Source of the DNA: Pseudomonas viridiflava
GTDB lineage: Bacteria > Pseudomonadota > Gammaproteobacteria > Pseudomonadales > Pseudomonadaceae
Length of the DNA: 64,000 bases
Direction of reading: 5' to 3'
Assembly (NCBI RefSeq): GCF_900585905.1
Contig: NZ_UTVH01000095.1
Location: 372,001 to 436,000, forward strand
The notes under the pieces were generated by a model. It saw only the letters and a program-made list of their open reading frames with translations, did no database searches and had not been told where the DNA came from. Position numbers and translations under genes: made by a program. Of the stretch, positions 33,419 to 42,711 are shown in pieces; positions within the stretch are counted from its first letter, which is position 1, and each line of letters starts with the position of its first letter.

Positions 33419-35848
33419 ATGCCCGCCGTCTTTCTTCGCCACCTGCGCCTGGCTCGTCTTGGCCTGCGTCCTCTGCCACAACGGACGGGCCACGCACTGG
33501 CCGTGTTCACACTCGGTCTGAGCGTGGCATACATGACGCCTGCCATCGCTCAGGACAGCGTCAAACGCAGTTACCTGATACCGGCGGGCAACCTCGACGC
33601 TGCGCTGAACCGTTTTGCGGCCCAGGCAGGGGTTAGCCTGTCGGTGGATCCGGCGCTGGTGTCCGGGCGCACGACGCCCGGGTTGCAAGGCAGCTTTGCC
33701 GTGGAGGAAGGCTTCGCCCAACTCTTGCAGGGTGCGGGATTGCAGCTGCAGCCGGTTGCGGAGCAAGCCTACACGCTGATACCGGCCGTGGAGGGCGGCT
33801 CGTTGAACCTGCCGCAGACCTCCATCAACGGCAGCGTTTTCGACAGCCAGGCCGACGCCTATGCGGGAGGCCAGGTCAACCGTCGCGGGGCTCAAGGCAT
33901 GCTTGGCGACCGCGACTTCATGGACACCCCGTTCAACCTGACGTCGTACACCAGCACCACGGTGAAGAACCAGCAGGCGCGCACCCTGGGCGATCTTGTC
34001 GCCACCGACCCGTCAGTGCGCACCACCAATCCGGCGGGTGGCCGCTTCGAGCAGTTTTCCGTGCGCGGGCTGAGCCTGTACAACAGCGACGTCTCGTTTG
34101 GCGGCCTGTATGGCGTGCTGCCGACGTACTCCATCGACATGGAGATGGTCGAGCGTGTCGATATCCTCAAAGGCCCCGGCGCCTTGCTCGGTGGCATAGC
34201 GCCCCGAGGCAGCGTGGGCGGCGGCATCAACATCGAACCCAAGCGCGCTGGCAGTGAGCCGCTGACCGAGTTCACGGGCAGCTACGCCTCGGCCGGGCAG
34301 GTGGGTGGGCACATCGACATCGGCCGCCGCTTTGGCGACGAGCAGGAATATGGCGTGCGCTTCAATGGCGTCCGTCAGTCCGGCGACACCGAATGGGACC
34401 ACCAGTCGGTTGAGCGCGAAGCGTCGGTGATCGGTCTGGATTTTCGCAAGGAACGGGTGCGCCTGTCCCTTGATCTGGGGCGCCAGGAGCGTCATGGCGA
34501 GGCGCCGATCGAGCGGGTTGAAGTGGCTCGTGGGGTGAAGATTCCCAAGGCCCGGGACATTCACGACAACTTTGCCCAGCCCTGGACCTACGCTGATTCC
34601 AAAGACACCTTTGGCGCGGTACGCGGCGAGTTCGACGTCAGTGATTCACTGATGGTGTACGCCGCTGCGGGTGCGCGCAAAGGTGAATATGATTTTCTGC
34701 GCCACGCCGTGCAGGTCAATAACAACAACGGTAACTTCGGCTTTCAGCCGCGTTCCTTCCAGCGCGACGAAGAGGTCAAGACTTACACCGTTGGCGCGCG
34801 CAGCTGGCTACAGACCGGCCCGGTAAGCCACACCTTCAACCTCAGTCTCAACCGCTTCGACATGGAGTTCGACAACAGCGGCGAGCGTTATCTGGCAGGC
34901 GTCAGCAATCTCTATAACCCGGTGCTCGCGCCGTATCCGGGGCGGCCGACGCGTTTTGATGTCTCGACTCACACCGAAAATCTGTTCACCAGCGCGGCGT
35001 TGTCCGACACCCTGGGCTTTTTTGATGATCGCCTGCAACTGACCCTCGGCGCGCGGTTGCAGCGCGTGGAAGTCGACAGCTATTCGGCGGGGGTGCTGGG
35101 CCAGCAATATGACGAGCAGGCCACCTCCCCGGCGATGGGGGTGGTGTTCAAGGCCACGGACGAGATTTCTCTCTACGCCAATTACATCCAGGGCCTGAGT
35201 CAGGGTGAAACCGCGCCGACCACGGCAACCAACAGCAATGAAGTTTTCGCGCCATTCAAGACCCGGCAGACCGAAGTCGGGATCAAGCTCGACAAGGGCG
35301 GTTTTGCCACCACCCTGAGTCTTTTCCGTATCGAGCAGCCCAGCTATATCACTGACACCGGTGGCAACTATCGGCCCGATGGCGAGTTGCGCAATCAGGG
35401 GCTCGAACTCAATGTGTTCGGTGAGCTGGTCAGCGATCTGCGCCTGCTGGGCGGGGTGATGCTGCTCGACAGCGAACAGACGAAGACCGCCGCAGGGGAA
35501 TTCGATGGCAAGCGCGGCACCGGTTCACCAATCGTCAATGCCAACATGGGACTCGAATACGACATCAACCAGCTGCCGGGGCTGACGCTGACGGCGAGGG
35601 CGATTCACACCGGTTCCCAGTACCTGGATCAGGCCAATGAGCAGAAGATCGACGCCTGGCAGCGCTATGATCTGGGCGCACGTTATGCGTTCAAGGCAGG
35701 TGGCAGCCCGGTGACCGTGCGGGCCGGAGTGGAAAACGTGCTGAACACAACCTACTGGGCTTCGGCTGCGACCTCCTCTGACGCCGCTGCTGGCCTGACC
35801 CTGTCGACGCCGCGCACCTGGCTGCTATCGGCCACTGTGGGGTTCTGA
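33419..35848 (+). CDS. TonB-dependent siderophore receptor with signalling (STN) domain
   Basis: An 809-residue outer-membrane transducer. After a long signal peptide (to about IAQ/DS, residue 45) comes an STN domain (YLIPAGNLDAALNRFAAQAGVSLSVD), the plug (QARTLGDLVATDPSVRTTNPAG...FSVRGLSLYNSDVSFGGLYG...VERVDILKGPGALLGG) and a 22-strand-type barrel ending in Phe (TWLLSATVGF). It binds a ferric siderophore and signals to FecR. The plug resembles FhuE/FoxA/FpvA-like hydroxamate receptors; the exact siderophore is not predictable. Confidence 0.95.
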   Translation: MPAVFLRHLRLARLGLRPLPQRTGHALAVFTLGLSVAYMTPAIAQDSVKRSYLIPAGNLDAALNRFAAQAGVSLSVDPALVSGRTTPGLQGSFAVEEGFAQLLQGAGLQLQPVAEQAYTLIPAVEGGSLNLPQTSINGSVFDSQADAYAGGQVNRRGAQGMLGDRDFMDTPFNLTSYTSTTVKNQQARTLGDLVATDPSVRTTNPAGGRFEQFSVRGLSLYNSDVSFGGLYGVLPTYSIDMEMVERVDILKGPGALLGGIAPRGSVGGGINIEPKRAGSEPLTEFTGSYASAGQVGGHIDIGRRFGDEQEYGVRFNGVRQSGDTEWDHQSVEREASVIGLDFRKERVRLSLDLGRQERHGEAPIERVEVARGVKIPKARDIHDNFAQPWTYADSKDTFGAVRGEFDVSDSLMVYAAAGARKGEYDFLRHAVQVNNNNGNFGFQPRSFQRDEEVKTYTVGARSWLQTGPVSHTFNLSLNRFDMEFDNSGERYLAGVSNLYNPVLAPYPGRPTRFDVSTHTENLFTSAALSDTLGFFDDRLQLTLGARLQRVEVDSYSAGVLGQQYDEQATSPAMGVVFKATDEISLYANYIQGLSQGETAPTTATNSNEVFAPFKTRQTEVGIKLDKGGFATTLSLFRIEQPSYITDTGGNYRPDGELRNQGLELNVFGELVSDLRLLGGVMLLDSEQTKTAAGEFDGKRGTGSPIVNANMGLEYDINQLPGLTLTARAIHTGSQYLDQANEQKIDAWQRYDLGARYAFKAGGSPVTVRAGVENVLNTTYWASAATSSDAAAGLTLSTPRTWLLSATVGF

Positions 35849-35881
35849 TAATCCTTCGCATGCCACGGCAGCGCCGGGCGC

Positions 35882-36376
35882 TTAGAGGCTCAGGCGCGAA
35901 GTGACAAAGATCAGACGCAACGTGGCCATGGCGATGGCTTCAGCTTCACCTTTGATGGTCTCCAGCTGGGTCTGGCGCGATGCCAGCTTGTCGGTGTCGA
36001 CACCCGCATCGGCGAGCCGACTGATCTGATAGAGGTCGCTGGTAATGCCATGCAGATTGCCCTGCAGGCGCATGATCAGGCTGGCCAGGCGATCGGCCTC
36101 GTCAGCCCGAGTCCGGGGCGCTGCTGCGTCCAGAAGCCGTGGCGGGTAAAACTGCGAAAGCTGCTCGGCGCCAGGTACATGCACACCGGTCACCACATAC
36201 GTGACGTCGATGCCAGACTGCGCGATTCTGCACAGATAGTCGGCTCTGGGGTAGCGTGCTCCGCCTTCATAGTTGCCCTGTGCATTGGTCTCCACGCCGC
36301 CAATGGCGCCAAGTGCATGCTGAGAAAGTTTGAGGCGAACGCGTTCTTCTTTCAAACGCCGACCGATGCCAGTCAT
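35882..36376 (-). CDS. Small helix-turn-helix regulator, copy 2
   Basis: A 164-residue protein with the HTH IGRRLKEERVRLKLSQHALGAIGGVETNAQGNYEGGARYPRADYL followed by IDVTYVVTGV. It is a paralogue of the 113-residue protein at 19232-19573 with a longer helical C-terminus (about residues 90-164). It may be a repressor of phage origin. The start is the ATG at 36376 with GGAG upstream. The neighbours give no clue to its targets. Confidence 0.8.
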   Translation of the reverse strand: MTGIGRRLKEERVRLKLSQHALGAIGGVETNAQGNYEGGARYPRADYLCRIAQSGIDVTYVVTGVHVPGAEQLSQFYPPRLLDAAAPRTRADEADRLASLIMRLQGNLHGITSDLYQISRLADAGVDTDKLASRQTQLETIKGEAEAIAMATLRLIFVTSRLSL

Positions 36377-36631
36377 GGCACTTCTCCGAGGCTGTCATCA
36401 GTCGCGCCCTGCCGCTGAGCGGGCAGTCATTGCGGGCGATGACGATAACGAATGCTGGCCGGTACCCGATGACTCACGCAGTAGACTGGGTTCGGTTCAG
36501 ACGGGAAGTACCGCGGTTACAACGCTATAGGTGCACTAGCGACCGGTACGATGTGGAAAGCGGGCAGTTTCGGCTGAAGTTGCCAAGTGCCACGAAGCGC
36601 ACAGGGACTATAGGGTAAAAGTACGCTGGGC

Positions 36632-36657
36632 GTGGGATTGATTTACGCTAATCCCAC
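36632..36657 (-). terminator. Possible terminator of the pqi operon
   Basis: GTGGGATT / AATCCCAC with a 10-base loop lies about 15 bases after the pqiC stop, read on the minus strand. A short T run (36617-36620 region) follows after about 12 bases, so termination strength is uncertain. Confidence 0.4.
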
Positions 36658-36671
36658 GGCAGCCACTCCTG

Positions 36672-37280
36672 TCAAGGGCAACTAACGCTGTTATTTTGCG
36701 CCCACGCCCGGGCAGTGTTGGCGACGGTGTCTGCCAGCCGCGCAACGGCACGCTGATGTGCCAGCACGATATTTTCCATACCGGCGCCAGCAGGTTCACG
36801 CAGCACGCTGCTGCAGGTCAGGCTTTGCCGTTTGGCGTCATTGCCACGCAGCCCCAGGGTCCAGACCACGTCGATCATCGCGTAACGATCAAGCACCGAT
36901 TCGAACCGTCGCACATCGGTGCGCAGGGACAGCACCGGGCGCGCGGGGTCCTTGGGCAGACCGGCCATGTCGCGGGCCCCGAAGCGCCGCTCCAGCTGCC
37001 CGGTCAAGGCGTCATGGAACTCGTCTCCCAGAGGCGAGCCCCAGCGCTCGGCATCAAGGATTGCCAGGGCACCGTCGCCCTGGCGCACTACCAGAGGCGG
37101 CTGATCGACCTGTACCGGCATCAGCACCGGCAGCATTTCGAACTGAAAGGCAGCCGGGCTCGACACCTTAGCCTTGGCGTCCATGGGGGCGATCAGGGTG
37201 TAGTAATGGGTTGCCGTGGAGGTGCACGCACCCAGACCCAGCGCTGCAACCAGGGCCATCGATTTCAGACGCAGACTCAT
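36672..37280 (-). CDS. pqiC: PqiC-like outer-membrane lipoprotein
   Basis: A 202-residue lipoprotein with a lipobox (AALGLGACTS) and the ABC-type transport auxiliary fold (THYYTLIAP, then VQVDQPPLVVRQGDGALAILDAERWGSPLGDEFHDAL). With PqiA and PqiB it forms a lipid-transport path across the envelope. It overlaps pqiB by four bases. It is the last gene of the operon. Confidence 0.88.
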   Translation of the reverse strand: MSLRLKSMALVAALGLGACTSTATHYYTLIAPMDAKAKVSSPAAFQFEMLPVLMPVQVDQPPLVVRQGDGALAILDAERWGSPLGDEFHDALTGQLERRFGARDMAGLPKDPARPVLSLRTDVRRFESVLDRYAMIDVVWTLGLRGNDAKRQSLTCSSVLREPAGAGMENIVLAHQRAVARLADTVANTARAWAQNNSVSCP

Positions 37281-38959
37281 TGTTGTGGCTCCAGATTGAT
37301 AGCGCGCGAAGATGACGGGGCCTTGTAGGAGCCCGGTGCGGCGTCGCCCGTGCGGCCGCGCAGCAGCGCTTCCGGATGGCGGCTGAGGAAGTCGGTCAGT
37401 ACCCGAACGGAACGGGCAGTACGCTGCACTTCATCCATGGCCTGGCCCAGTTGCTGACGGGCCGGGGAGTCTTCGGACAGCGTGTCGTTGGCCGTGCCCA
37501 GGGTCTTTTGCGCCTGCTGCAGGGTGCCGCGCATTTCTGGCAAGACGCTGGTGTTGACCTGTTTGAGGGTCTTCTGCAACTCGCTCAGACTGCCGTTGAG
37601 GTTTTTCGCCAACTCGTCGAGAGGCAGTTTGCCGACTTTCTCGACGATGGCCTGCAACTGCTCCTGCAGTTTGTCGAAACTGCCCGCCACGGTCGGGATT
37701 TCCAGTGGCCGCACGCGCGGGTCAAACACCACCTTGGCGGCTTTCGGATCGAAGTCCATGGCGATGTACAACTGGCCGGTCAGCAGGTTGCCGGTCCGCG
37801 CCTGGGCTCGCAGGCCCCGGGACACAAATGCGCCGATAATCCTCGCCGATTGCTCGTCGGGATCACCGGTGCCGCCCAGTTGCTGGAGTTTTTCTTCCGC
37901 AGCTCCCAGTCGTTTCGGGTAGATAACCGCGCCGACGATGCCCGGGAAGGTCTGGGTCGCTGGATCGTAGTCGAGGTCAACGGACACCACGCGACCGATG
38001 TTTACCCCAAGAAAGTCCACAGGGGCATTGACCACCAGACCGCGCAGGGACTGATTGAAGCGCATGCGAATATAGCGAGGCTCGCCGTCTGGCGGCGCCA
38101 GAGCTGCTGTCTGGTCATCGAAAATCTTGAATTCGGCATTCTCCTCGGCTGGCTTGGCTTCCGGGCTCCAGTTCGGCTCGCGAAAGGCAATACCGCCGGA
38201 CAGGATCGAGGCCATGGACTGCGTGTCGATCTTCAAACCGCTGGCGCCAACGGTCACGTCCACTCCGCTGGCGTTCCAGAAACGGGTGTCCGTGGTGATG
38301 TACTGATCGTTGGGAGAATTGATGAATATCTGCAGGTCCACGCCTTTGCCATCCTTTGACAACTCGTAGGACACCACCTGGCCGACCTGGATCCGCCGGT
38401 AATAGATAGGCGATCCGATGTCCAGTGAGCCGAGGTCGTCGGTGTGCAGCTTGAACCGTTTGCCCTTGTCGCCGAACGTCACGGCAGGTGGCGTCTCGAG
38501 GCCGACGAATTCGCTTTTGGTCTTTTCCGAACTGCCCGCGTCGGCGCCGATGAAGGCGCCCGAGAGCAGCGTGTCGACACCGGTAATACCCTGAGCGCCG
38601 ATGCGCGGGCGCACTACCCAGAAATGGCTGTCTTCACGGGTAAATGGACTCGCCGAATTATTGAGTTCAATGGTCGTCAGGACATGCGTGCGATCCTCGC
38701 TCAGGGCGATATCGGTCACCATGCCAATGACCACGTTCTTGTATTTGACCTGGGTCTTTTTGGCTTCCAGACCTTCGGCAGTGGTGAAACTGACGGTAAT
38801 CTTCGGACCGATGGACAGCCAGTTGTTGACCGCCATCGACACTCCGATGAGGACCGCCACAATGGGCACCAGCCAGATCAGCGAGACGCGCATGCGCCGG
38901 CGGGTCACGTCCGGTCGGGCCGGGGCGGGCGAGGAAGGGGGGAGGGTATTGTCAGACAT
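37277..38959 (-). CDS. pqiB: PqiB, multi-MCE (MlaD) domain protein
   Basis: A 560-residue inner-membrane-anchored protein with one N-terminal helix (SLIWLVPIVAVLIGVSMAVNNW) and three MCE domains, each beginning with a VSFTTAEGLEAKKTQVKYKNV-, FKLHTDDLGSLDIGSPIYYRRI- or RFNQSLRGLVVNAPVDFLGV-like stretch. A long C-terminal helical region follows (EKVGKLPLDELAKNLNGSLSELQKTLKQV), which builds the needle-like tunnel in E. coli PqiB. The start is the ATG at 38959, overlapping the end of pqiA-2 by eight bases. Confidence 0.93.
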   Translation of the reverse strand: MSDNTLPPSSPAPARPDVTRRRMRVSLIWLVPIVAVLIGVSMAVNNWLSIGPKITVSFTTAEGLEAKKTQVKYKNVVIGMVTDIALSEDRTHVLTTIELNNSASPFTREDSHFWVVRPRIGAQGITGVDTLLSGAFIGADAGSSEKTKSEFVGLETPPAVTFGDKGKRFKLHTDDLGSLDIGSPIYYRRIQVGQVVSYELSKDGKGVDLQIFINSPNDQYITTDTRFWNASGVDVTVGASGLKIDTQSMASILSGGIAFREPNWSPEAKPAEENAEFKIFDDQTAALAPPDGEPRYIRMRFNQSLRGLVVNAPVDFLGVNIGRVVSVDLDYDPATQTFPGIVGAVIYPKRLGAAEEKLQQLGGTGDPDEQSARIIGAFVSRGLRAQARTGNLLTGQLYIAMDFDPKAAKVVFDPRVRPLEIPTVAGSFDKLQEQLQAIVEKVGKLPLDELAKNLNGSLSELQKTLKQVNTSVLPEMRGTLQQAQKTLGTANDTLSEDSPARQQLGQAMDEVQRTARSVRVLTDFLSRHPEALLRGRTGDAAPGSYKAPSSSRAINLEPQQ

Positions 38960-39566
38960 CTTCAACCTCTGCGTCCCAGATAAGCCGGGGATCGAAACTC
39001 ATGGCGGCGAACATCGTCATCACCACTACCAGACCAAAAAACAGAATGCCGATGCGCGGCTCGATGGTGCTCAGCTCATTGAACTGCACAAGAGCGGCCA
39101 CCAGCGCCACAACCAACACGTCAAGCATCGACCAGTAACCGATCAGCTCAATGAAACGATAAAGCCGCGCCCGCTCAGGCATCGCCCAGGTGCTGCGACG
39201 CTGGCAGGTCACCAGTAGCAGGCCGAGCACCACGAACTTGATGCTGGGTACCACCACGCTGGCAATGAAAATCAGCAGGGCGATATCCCACGAACCGCTT
39301 TTGAAGAATTCGATGACGCCACTCATGATGGTGTTCTGGCTGCTGTTGCCAAACATCGTGGTGTACATCACCGGCAGTATGTTAGCTGGCACGTAGAAAA
39401 TCAGCCCGGCAATCAGAAATGCCCAGGTGCGCGCGATGCTGTTGGGCTTGCGTGCATGCACGGCAGAATCGCACCGCGGACACTGGTGAGCGTCTCGGGG
39501 GCAGGCAAAGCCGCAGATGTGGCACAGCACCAGACCGTGCTCGTGAGCATAAGGCACATCGGTCAT
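38952..39566 (-). CDS. pqiA: PqiA half protein, second copy
   Basis: A 204-residue PqiA-domain membrane protein with an N-terminal zinc ribbon (LCHICGFACPRD...CPRCDS) and about four helices. It corresponds to the C-terminal half of the 417-residue E. coli PqiA. Its ATG (39566) overlaps the end of the first half by four bases (39563-39566). The E. coli protein is one chain; here the two halves are separate but coupled genes. Confidence 0.9.
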   Translation of the reverse strand: MTDVPYAHEHGLVLCHICGFACPRDAHQCPRCDSAVHARKPNSIARTWAFLIAGLIFYVPANILPVMYTTMFGNSSQNTIMSGVIEFFKSGSWDIALLIFIASVVVPSIKFVVLGLLLVTCQRRSTWAMPERARLYRFIELIGYWSMLDVLVVALVAALVQFNELSTIEPRIGILFFGLVVVMTMFAAMSFDPRLIWDAEVEDV

Positions 39567-40195
39567 GAAGGCCGCACTCCGAGTTCGCTCCACAACCGGC
39601 GCGTGTTCTTCCCGGCAATCAGGATGATCAGCACCATCAGCATGGCCATTGCCCACAAGCCGACGCCGGCGTGCACGTCGAGCATGCCGGAGAGTTTGAC
39701 GATAGCGACGAGGATGCCGAGCATGCACACCTCCAGCATGCTCCACGGCCGCAAATGCTCCAGTGTGCGCATGCACAGCTTGAAGCCTGGCGCGACGACG
39801 CCTTTGCAGGCGTGGGCCAGAACCCAGAACAGCAGGATGATCTGCAGCATCGGCGCGAGGATGATCGATAACCCTGCCACCAGGGCGATCAGCGCGATGC
39901 GGCCCTGAGCCAGCGCCTCGACCGAGGCCCACAAGGTGACCTCGTTGCTCAGGCCCTTCATGCTGATACTGATGACCGGAAAGATATTGGCGAAGACGAA
40001 CAACACGGCAGCGGCAATGGTCAGTGCCAGCAGCTGTTCAAGATTCAGCCGCGGCGCGCGCCCCAGTACGGCGCCGCAACGCTTGCACGACGAGGTCTCG
40101 CCTTTTTCCAGAGGCAACGATTCGTAGAGCGAGTCGCAGTGCTCGCAAATGATCAGCTCGGCGGGGTCTGTGGAGTCGGGCAAGGTGCTGTTCAT
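39563..40195 (-). CDS. pqiA: PqiA half protein, first copy
   Basis: A 210-residue PqiA-domain protein and the first gene of the operon. The N-terminal zinc ribbon is ICEHCDSLYESLPLEKGETSSCKRCG, followed by four membrane helices (LLALTIAAAVLFVFANIFPVISI, IALIALVAGLSIILAPMLQIILLF, and two more). It is the inner-membrane component of the Pqi lipid-transport system. Paralogous to the gene that follows it. Confidence 0.9.
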   Translation of the reverse strand: MNSTLPDSTDPAELIICEHCDSLYESLPLEKGETSSCKRCGAVLGRAPRLNLEQLLALTIAAAVLFVFANIFPVISISMKGLSNEVTLWASVEALAQGRIALIALVAGLSIILAPMLQIILLFWVLAHACKGVVAPGFKLCMRTLEHLRPWSMLEVCMLGILVAIVKLSGMLDVHAGVGLWAMAMLMVLIILIAGKNTRRLWSELGVRPS

Positions 40196-40430
40196 CTACG
40201 CCATTTGCATAATGAGGGGCTGGACAGGATCAGAAGGCGAGAAGATACCGTGTTGCGCCCGATTGCGCTGCATAAGCCGCTCTCCATCCACTGCCGATTG
40301 TGACATGGACCCTGGCCGTTCAGGGACGTTCAATATCATTGCGCCATTATCCGGCGCTCGGTGTTCCTGGAAAACTGGCCCATAGCGACGTTGCCTTGGA
40401 GGCGACGTCGTCGTGGGCCAGCAAGCGTGA

Positions 40431-40730
40431 TCAGAGGCTGCCCGGCTTCGCCCTTTTACGCAGGTAATCGAGTAGCTGCCGACCTTGGTCAGGCACATTC
40501 TTGTCGTCAAAGATGATGCAGATGGCGTTGCTGTCATCGTCGATGGTGATTTCGAATTGCCGCAGATCCCGGGCCTGCTCCGATACTGAGCTGGTCGACT
40601 GGTTGAAGCCGCTGTCGCGGACCAGTTGTTTCAGATGCTCGGCTTCAGGCTTGGGCAAGTCGGCCGTATTGACCTCACAGCTTTGCAGCGCGCCGGTGAA
40701 GCCACCTGACTGGCTGTAACAGACTCTCAT
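40431..40730 (-). CDS. Emfourin, protealysin inhibitor
   Basis: A 99-residue protein (MRVCYSQSGGFTGALQSCEVNTADL...FEITIDDDSNAICIIFDDKNVPDQGRQLLDYLRKRA). The opening and the acidic beta-rich C-terminal half match the emfourin family of M4 metalloprotease inhibitors, first described next to protealysin in Serratia. The start is the ATG at 40730: GGAGG lies seven bases ahead, whereas a GTG two codons upstream would be only one base from it. It follows the protease gene by 15 bases, in the same operon, so protease and inhibitor are made together in the cytoplasm. Confidence 0.85.
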   Translation of the reverse strand: MRVCYSQSGGFTGALQSCEVNTADLPKPEAEHLKQLVRDSGFNQSTSSVSEQARDLRQFEITIDDDSNAICIIFDDKNVPDQGRQLLDYLRKRAKPGSL

Positions 40731-40745
40731 GCTCACACCTCCGGA

Positions 40746-41813
40746 TCAGACGTTGATGCCAACCTTCTTCCAGGCGGCTTTGACTGCTTTTTTTGCAGCA
40801 GGTCCGTACTGCTTGTCTGCGGCGACCTGCACGCTGATCCTCGCGCAATCGATGAACTGGCTGCCGCTGTGCAACTGCAAGAGCGTTTCATACCAGATTT
40901 TGCCTGCCACGTCCCAGGCGTTGCCGCCCAGCGCCTTGGCGGTCAGCACAAACGCCCGGTTGGGAATCCCTGAATTGATATGGACGCCGCCGCTGTCTTT
41001 GGCGCCGACATAGAGCTGTTTCATCGACGCTGGCTGTGGATCATCACCCAGTTCCGGGTCGTCAACATAGGCAGTACCCGGGTGTTCCATGTCGCGGATG
41101 CCGCGGCGGGTTGGCGCTGGCTCCAGCAGCTCGGCACCGATCACCCAGCTGGATGCCTCGGCGCTGGTGCCTTGTTTCCACTGGCGCACGAGAATGCCGA
41201 AGACATCGGCAAAATGCTCGTTCAGCGCCCCCGACTGGCCCTGATAATTCAGATTGCTGGCGAAGGACTGGACACCATGGCTCAATTCGTGGCCGATAAC
41301 CTCCAGACTGCCGGTGAAGCGTTTGAACACCTCACCATCGCCGTCGCCGTAGGCCATTTGCTGGCCGTTCCAGAACGCATTGTTCAAGGGCACGAACTTG
41401 CCGTCAAAATCCACGTCACCGACGTGGGCCGTGGAGATCAGGCTCATGCCGTTATCGTCGAGCGAGTTGCGCCCGAACAGTTCGTGGAAGAAGTCGTAGA
41501 CATCTCCCGAGCCCTCGTACGCCTCGTCCATTGCCGCGTCGCCGGTGGCTGCCTGGCCTTCCGAGCGCGCCAGTGTACCGGGCAGGCTGTTGGTGCCCTT
41601 GGCGTCGTACACCAATCGATTCTTGCCACCTTGCGGCGATTTGCTCGCCATCAGCGTCGGCATTGCCTGCGCCGACGTGCGCGTGGCAACAAATGCCGAG
41701 CTGCTGGCAAGGTTGGTGATCGCCAACGCCCTGATCCGGGCCTGGGCCGAAAACGTCAGGCGTTCGAGGATATAAGGCGGAATGATGCAATGCAGCGGAT
41801 TACGAGTGCACAT
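40746..41813 (-). CDS. Protealysin-like M4 metallopeptidase
   Basis: A 355-residue thermolysin-family protease with a short propeptide and no signal peptide. The N-terminus MCTRNPLHCIIPPYILERL is the short-propeptide motif of protealysin-like enzymes. Zinc ligands are H175 and H179 (VIGHELSHGV) with catalytic E176, and E199 (GALNEHFADVFG). The later His is in GGVHINSGIPNRAF. The lack of a Sec signal suggests a cytoplasmic location or an unusual export. The ATG at 41813 has GGGAG upstream; the frame to 41954 is not supported. Confidence 0.92.
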   Translation of the reverse strand: MCTRNPLHCIIPPYILERLTFSAQARIRALAITNLASSSAFVATRTSAQAMPTLMASKSPQGGKNRLVYDAKGTNSLPGTLARSEGQAATGDAAMDEAYEGSGDVYDFFHELFGRNSLDDNGMSLISTAHVGDVDFDGKFVPLNNAFWNGQQMAYGDGDGEVFKRFTGSLEVIGHELSHGVQSFASNLNYQGQSGALNEHFADVFGILVRQWKQGTSAEASSWVIGAELLEPAPTRRGIRDMEHPGTAYVDDPELGDDPQPASMKQLYVGAKDSGGVHINSGIPNRAFVLTAKALGGNAWDVAGKIWYETLLQLHSGSQFIDCARISVQVAADKQYGPAAKKAVKAAWKKVGINV

Positions 41814-42267
41814 GGGTGATACTCCCTGGCATTGAGGACACGGCTTGATAACGTCCTGTGCGGCTACGCGTGCTGTAGAGGACAGTCCGGTTCCTCCACG
41901 CTGAATCTTCGACCACGGATCGGGCTGGATGACGCCGTTGCATGATTCATTCAACGAAATTTGATCTGTGCCACTGTCAGAGCGACCGGGTCAACGCTTC
42001 TCCCCAGCGGCGATGGCGCGCTGTCTGTCGCACCGCCATCGCGACCTGGTGTTGCTCGATGGAGTGCCACACCGGTCCTACAATCAATCAATGGCACGCG
42101 CGGGGGTGTGGCACAGCGCAATCGTTAGATTTTGTTACCAGGGCGGTCGGCAGGGCGCTGAATCAGGGGGCGCAGGTTTTGGCGCGGCAATGCACCGCTG
42201 CTGGCAGCAGGCTTTATCGAGGGTAGCGGTGATAAACTCTCGCCACTTTCCAAGGGAGCAAGCAGAC
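41814..42267. other. Long intergenic region, protealysin / SPOR-like lipoprotein
   Basis: The 454 bases between divergent genes contain no frame with a recognisable protein. The part near 42250-42267 holds a GGGAG ribosome site for the lipoprotein. I found no palindrome, repeat or hairpin worth naming. Confidence 0.45.
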
Positions 42268-42621
42268 GTGCGCAATTTGGCAATGATGATGGCGGTACTG
42301 GCGCTGGCAGGCTGCGACGTGGGCAAATCGACGCCGCCGCCCTCGAAGATGCAGACTCCAACAGCCGCTCAGGCGCCTCAGGCGACCCAGCCGCAGTGGG
42401 AAATTGAGGTCAATGCCAATGAAGCGGTCAGCGATATCAGCGCCTGGCTGCTTGAGCGCAGCTACCCGCCGTATCTGGTGGAGATCGACGGCAAACAGCA
42501 ACTGCTGATCGGGCCCTATGCCACTCAGGAGCTGGCTGAGCAGACCCGGACCGAACTGATGGCGAAACTCGCCAAATCGCATCGCAAGGCTCAGCCGCTG
42601 GTCATTCAGCGCAATCCCTGA
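42268..42621 (+). CDS. Small lipoprotein with SPOR-like domain
   Basis: A 117-residue protein starting at a GTG, with a lipobox (MMMAVLALAGCDV) and a Pro/Gln/Ala linker. The 70-residue C-terminal part (EIEVNANEAVSDISAWLLERSYPPYLVEIDGKQQLLIGPYATQELAEQTRTEL) resembles a SPOR fold, a peptidoglycan-binding domain often found in cell-division proteins. GGGAG lies ten bases upstream. The function is inferred only. A strong terminator follows. Confidence 0.7.
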   Translation: MRNLAMMMAVLALAGCDVGKSTPPPSKMQTPTAAQAPQATQPQWEIEVNANEAVSDISAWLLERSYPPYLVEIDGKQQLLIGPYATQELAEQTRTELMAKLAKSHRKAQPLVIQRNP

Positions 42622-42638
42622 TGCGCACGTCAGTCAGC

Positions 42639-42680
42639 AAAAAAAGGGGTCGACCGCGTTGGCGGCTGACCCCTTTTTTT
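42639..42680. terminator. Strong bidirectional terminator
   Basis: AAAAAAAGGGGTC pairs with GACCCCTTTTTTT around a GC-rich inner stem (ACCGC / GCGGC). It lies between two convergent genes and can serve both. Confidence 0.92.
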
Positions 42681-42711
42681 GCGCAGATTTACCTGCAGCT
42701 GTGCAACATGA

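Noticed and set aside
36377..36671. Possible small RNA gene between the HTH gene and pqiC
   Set aside because: No promoter-plus-terminator arrangement was found; only the weak stem-loop of the pqi operon is present.
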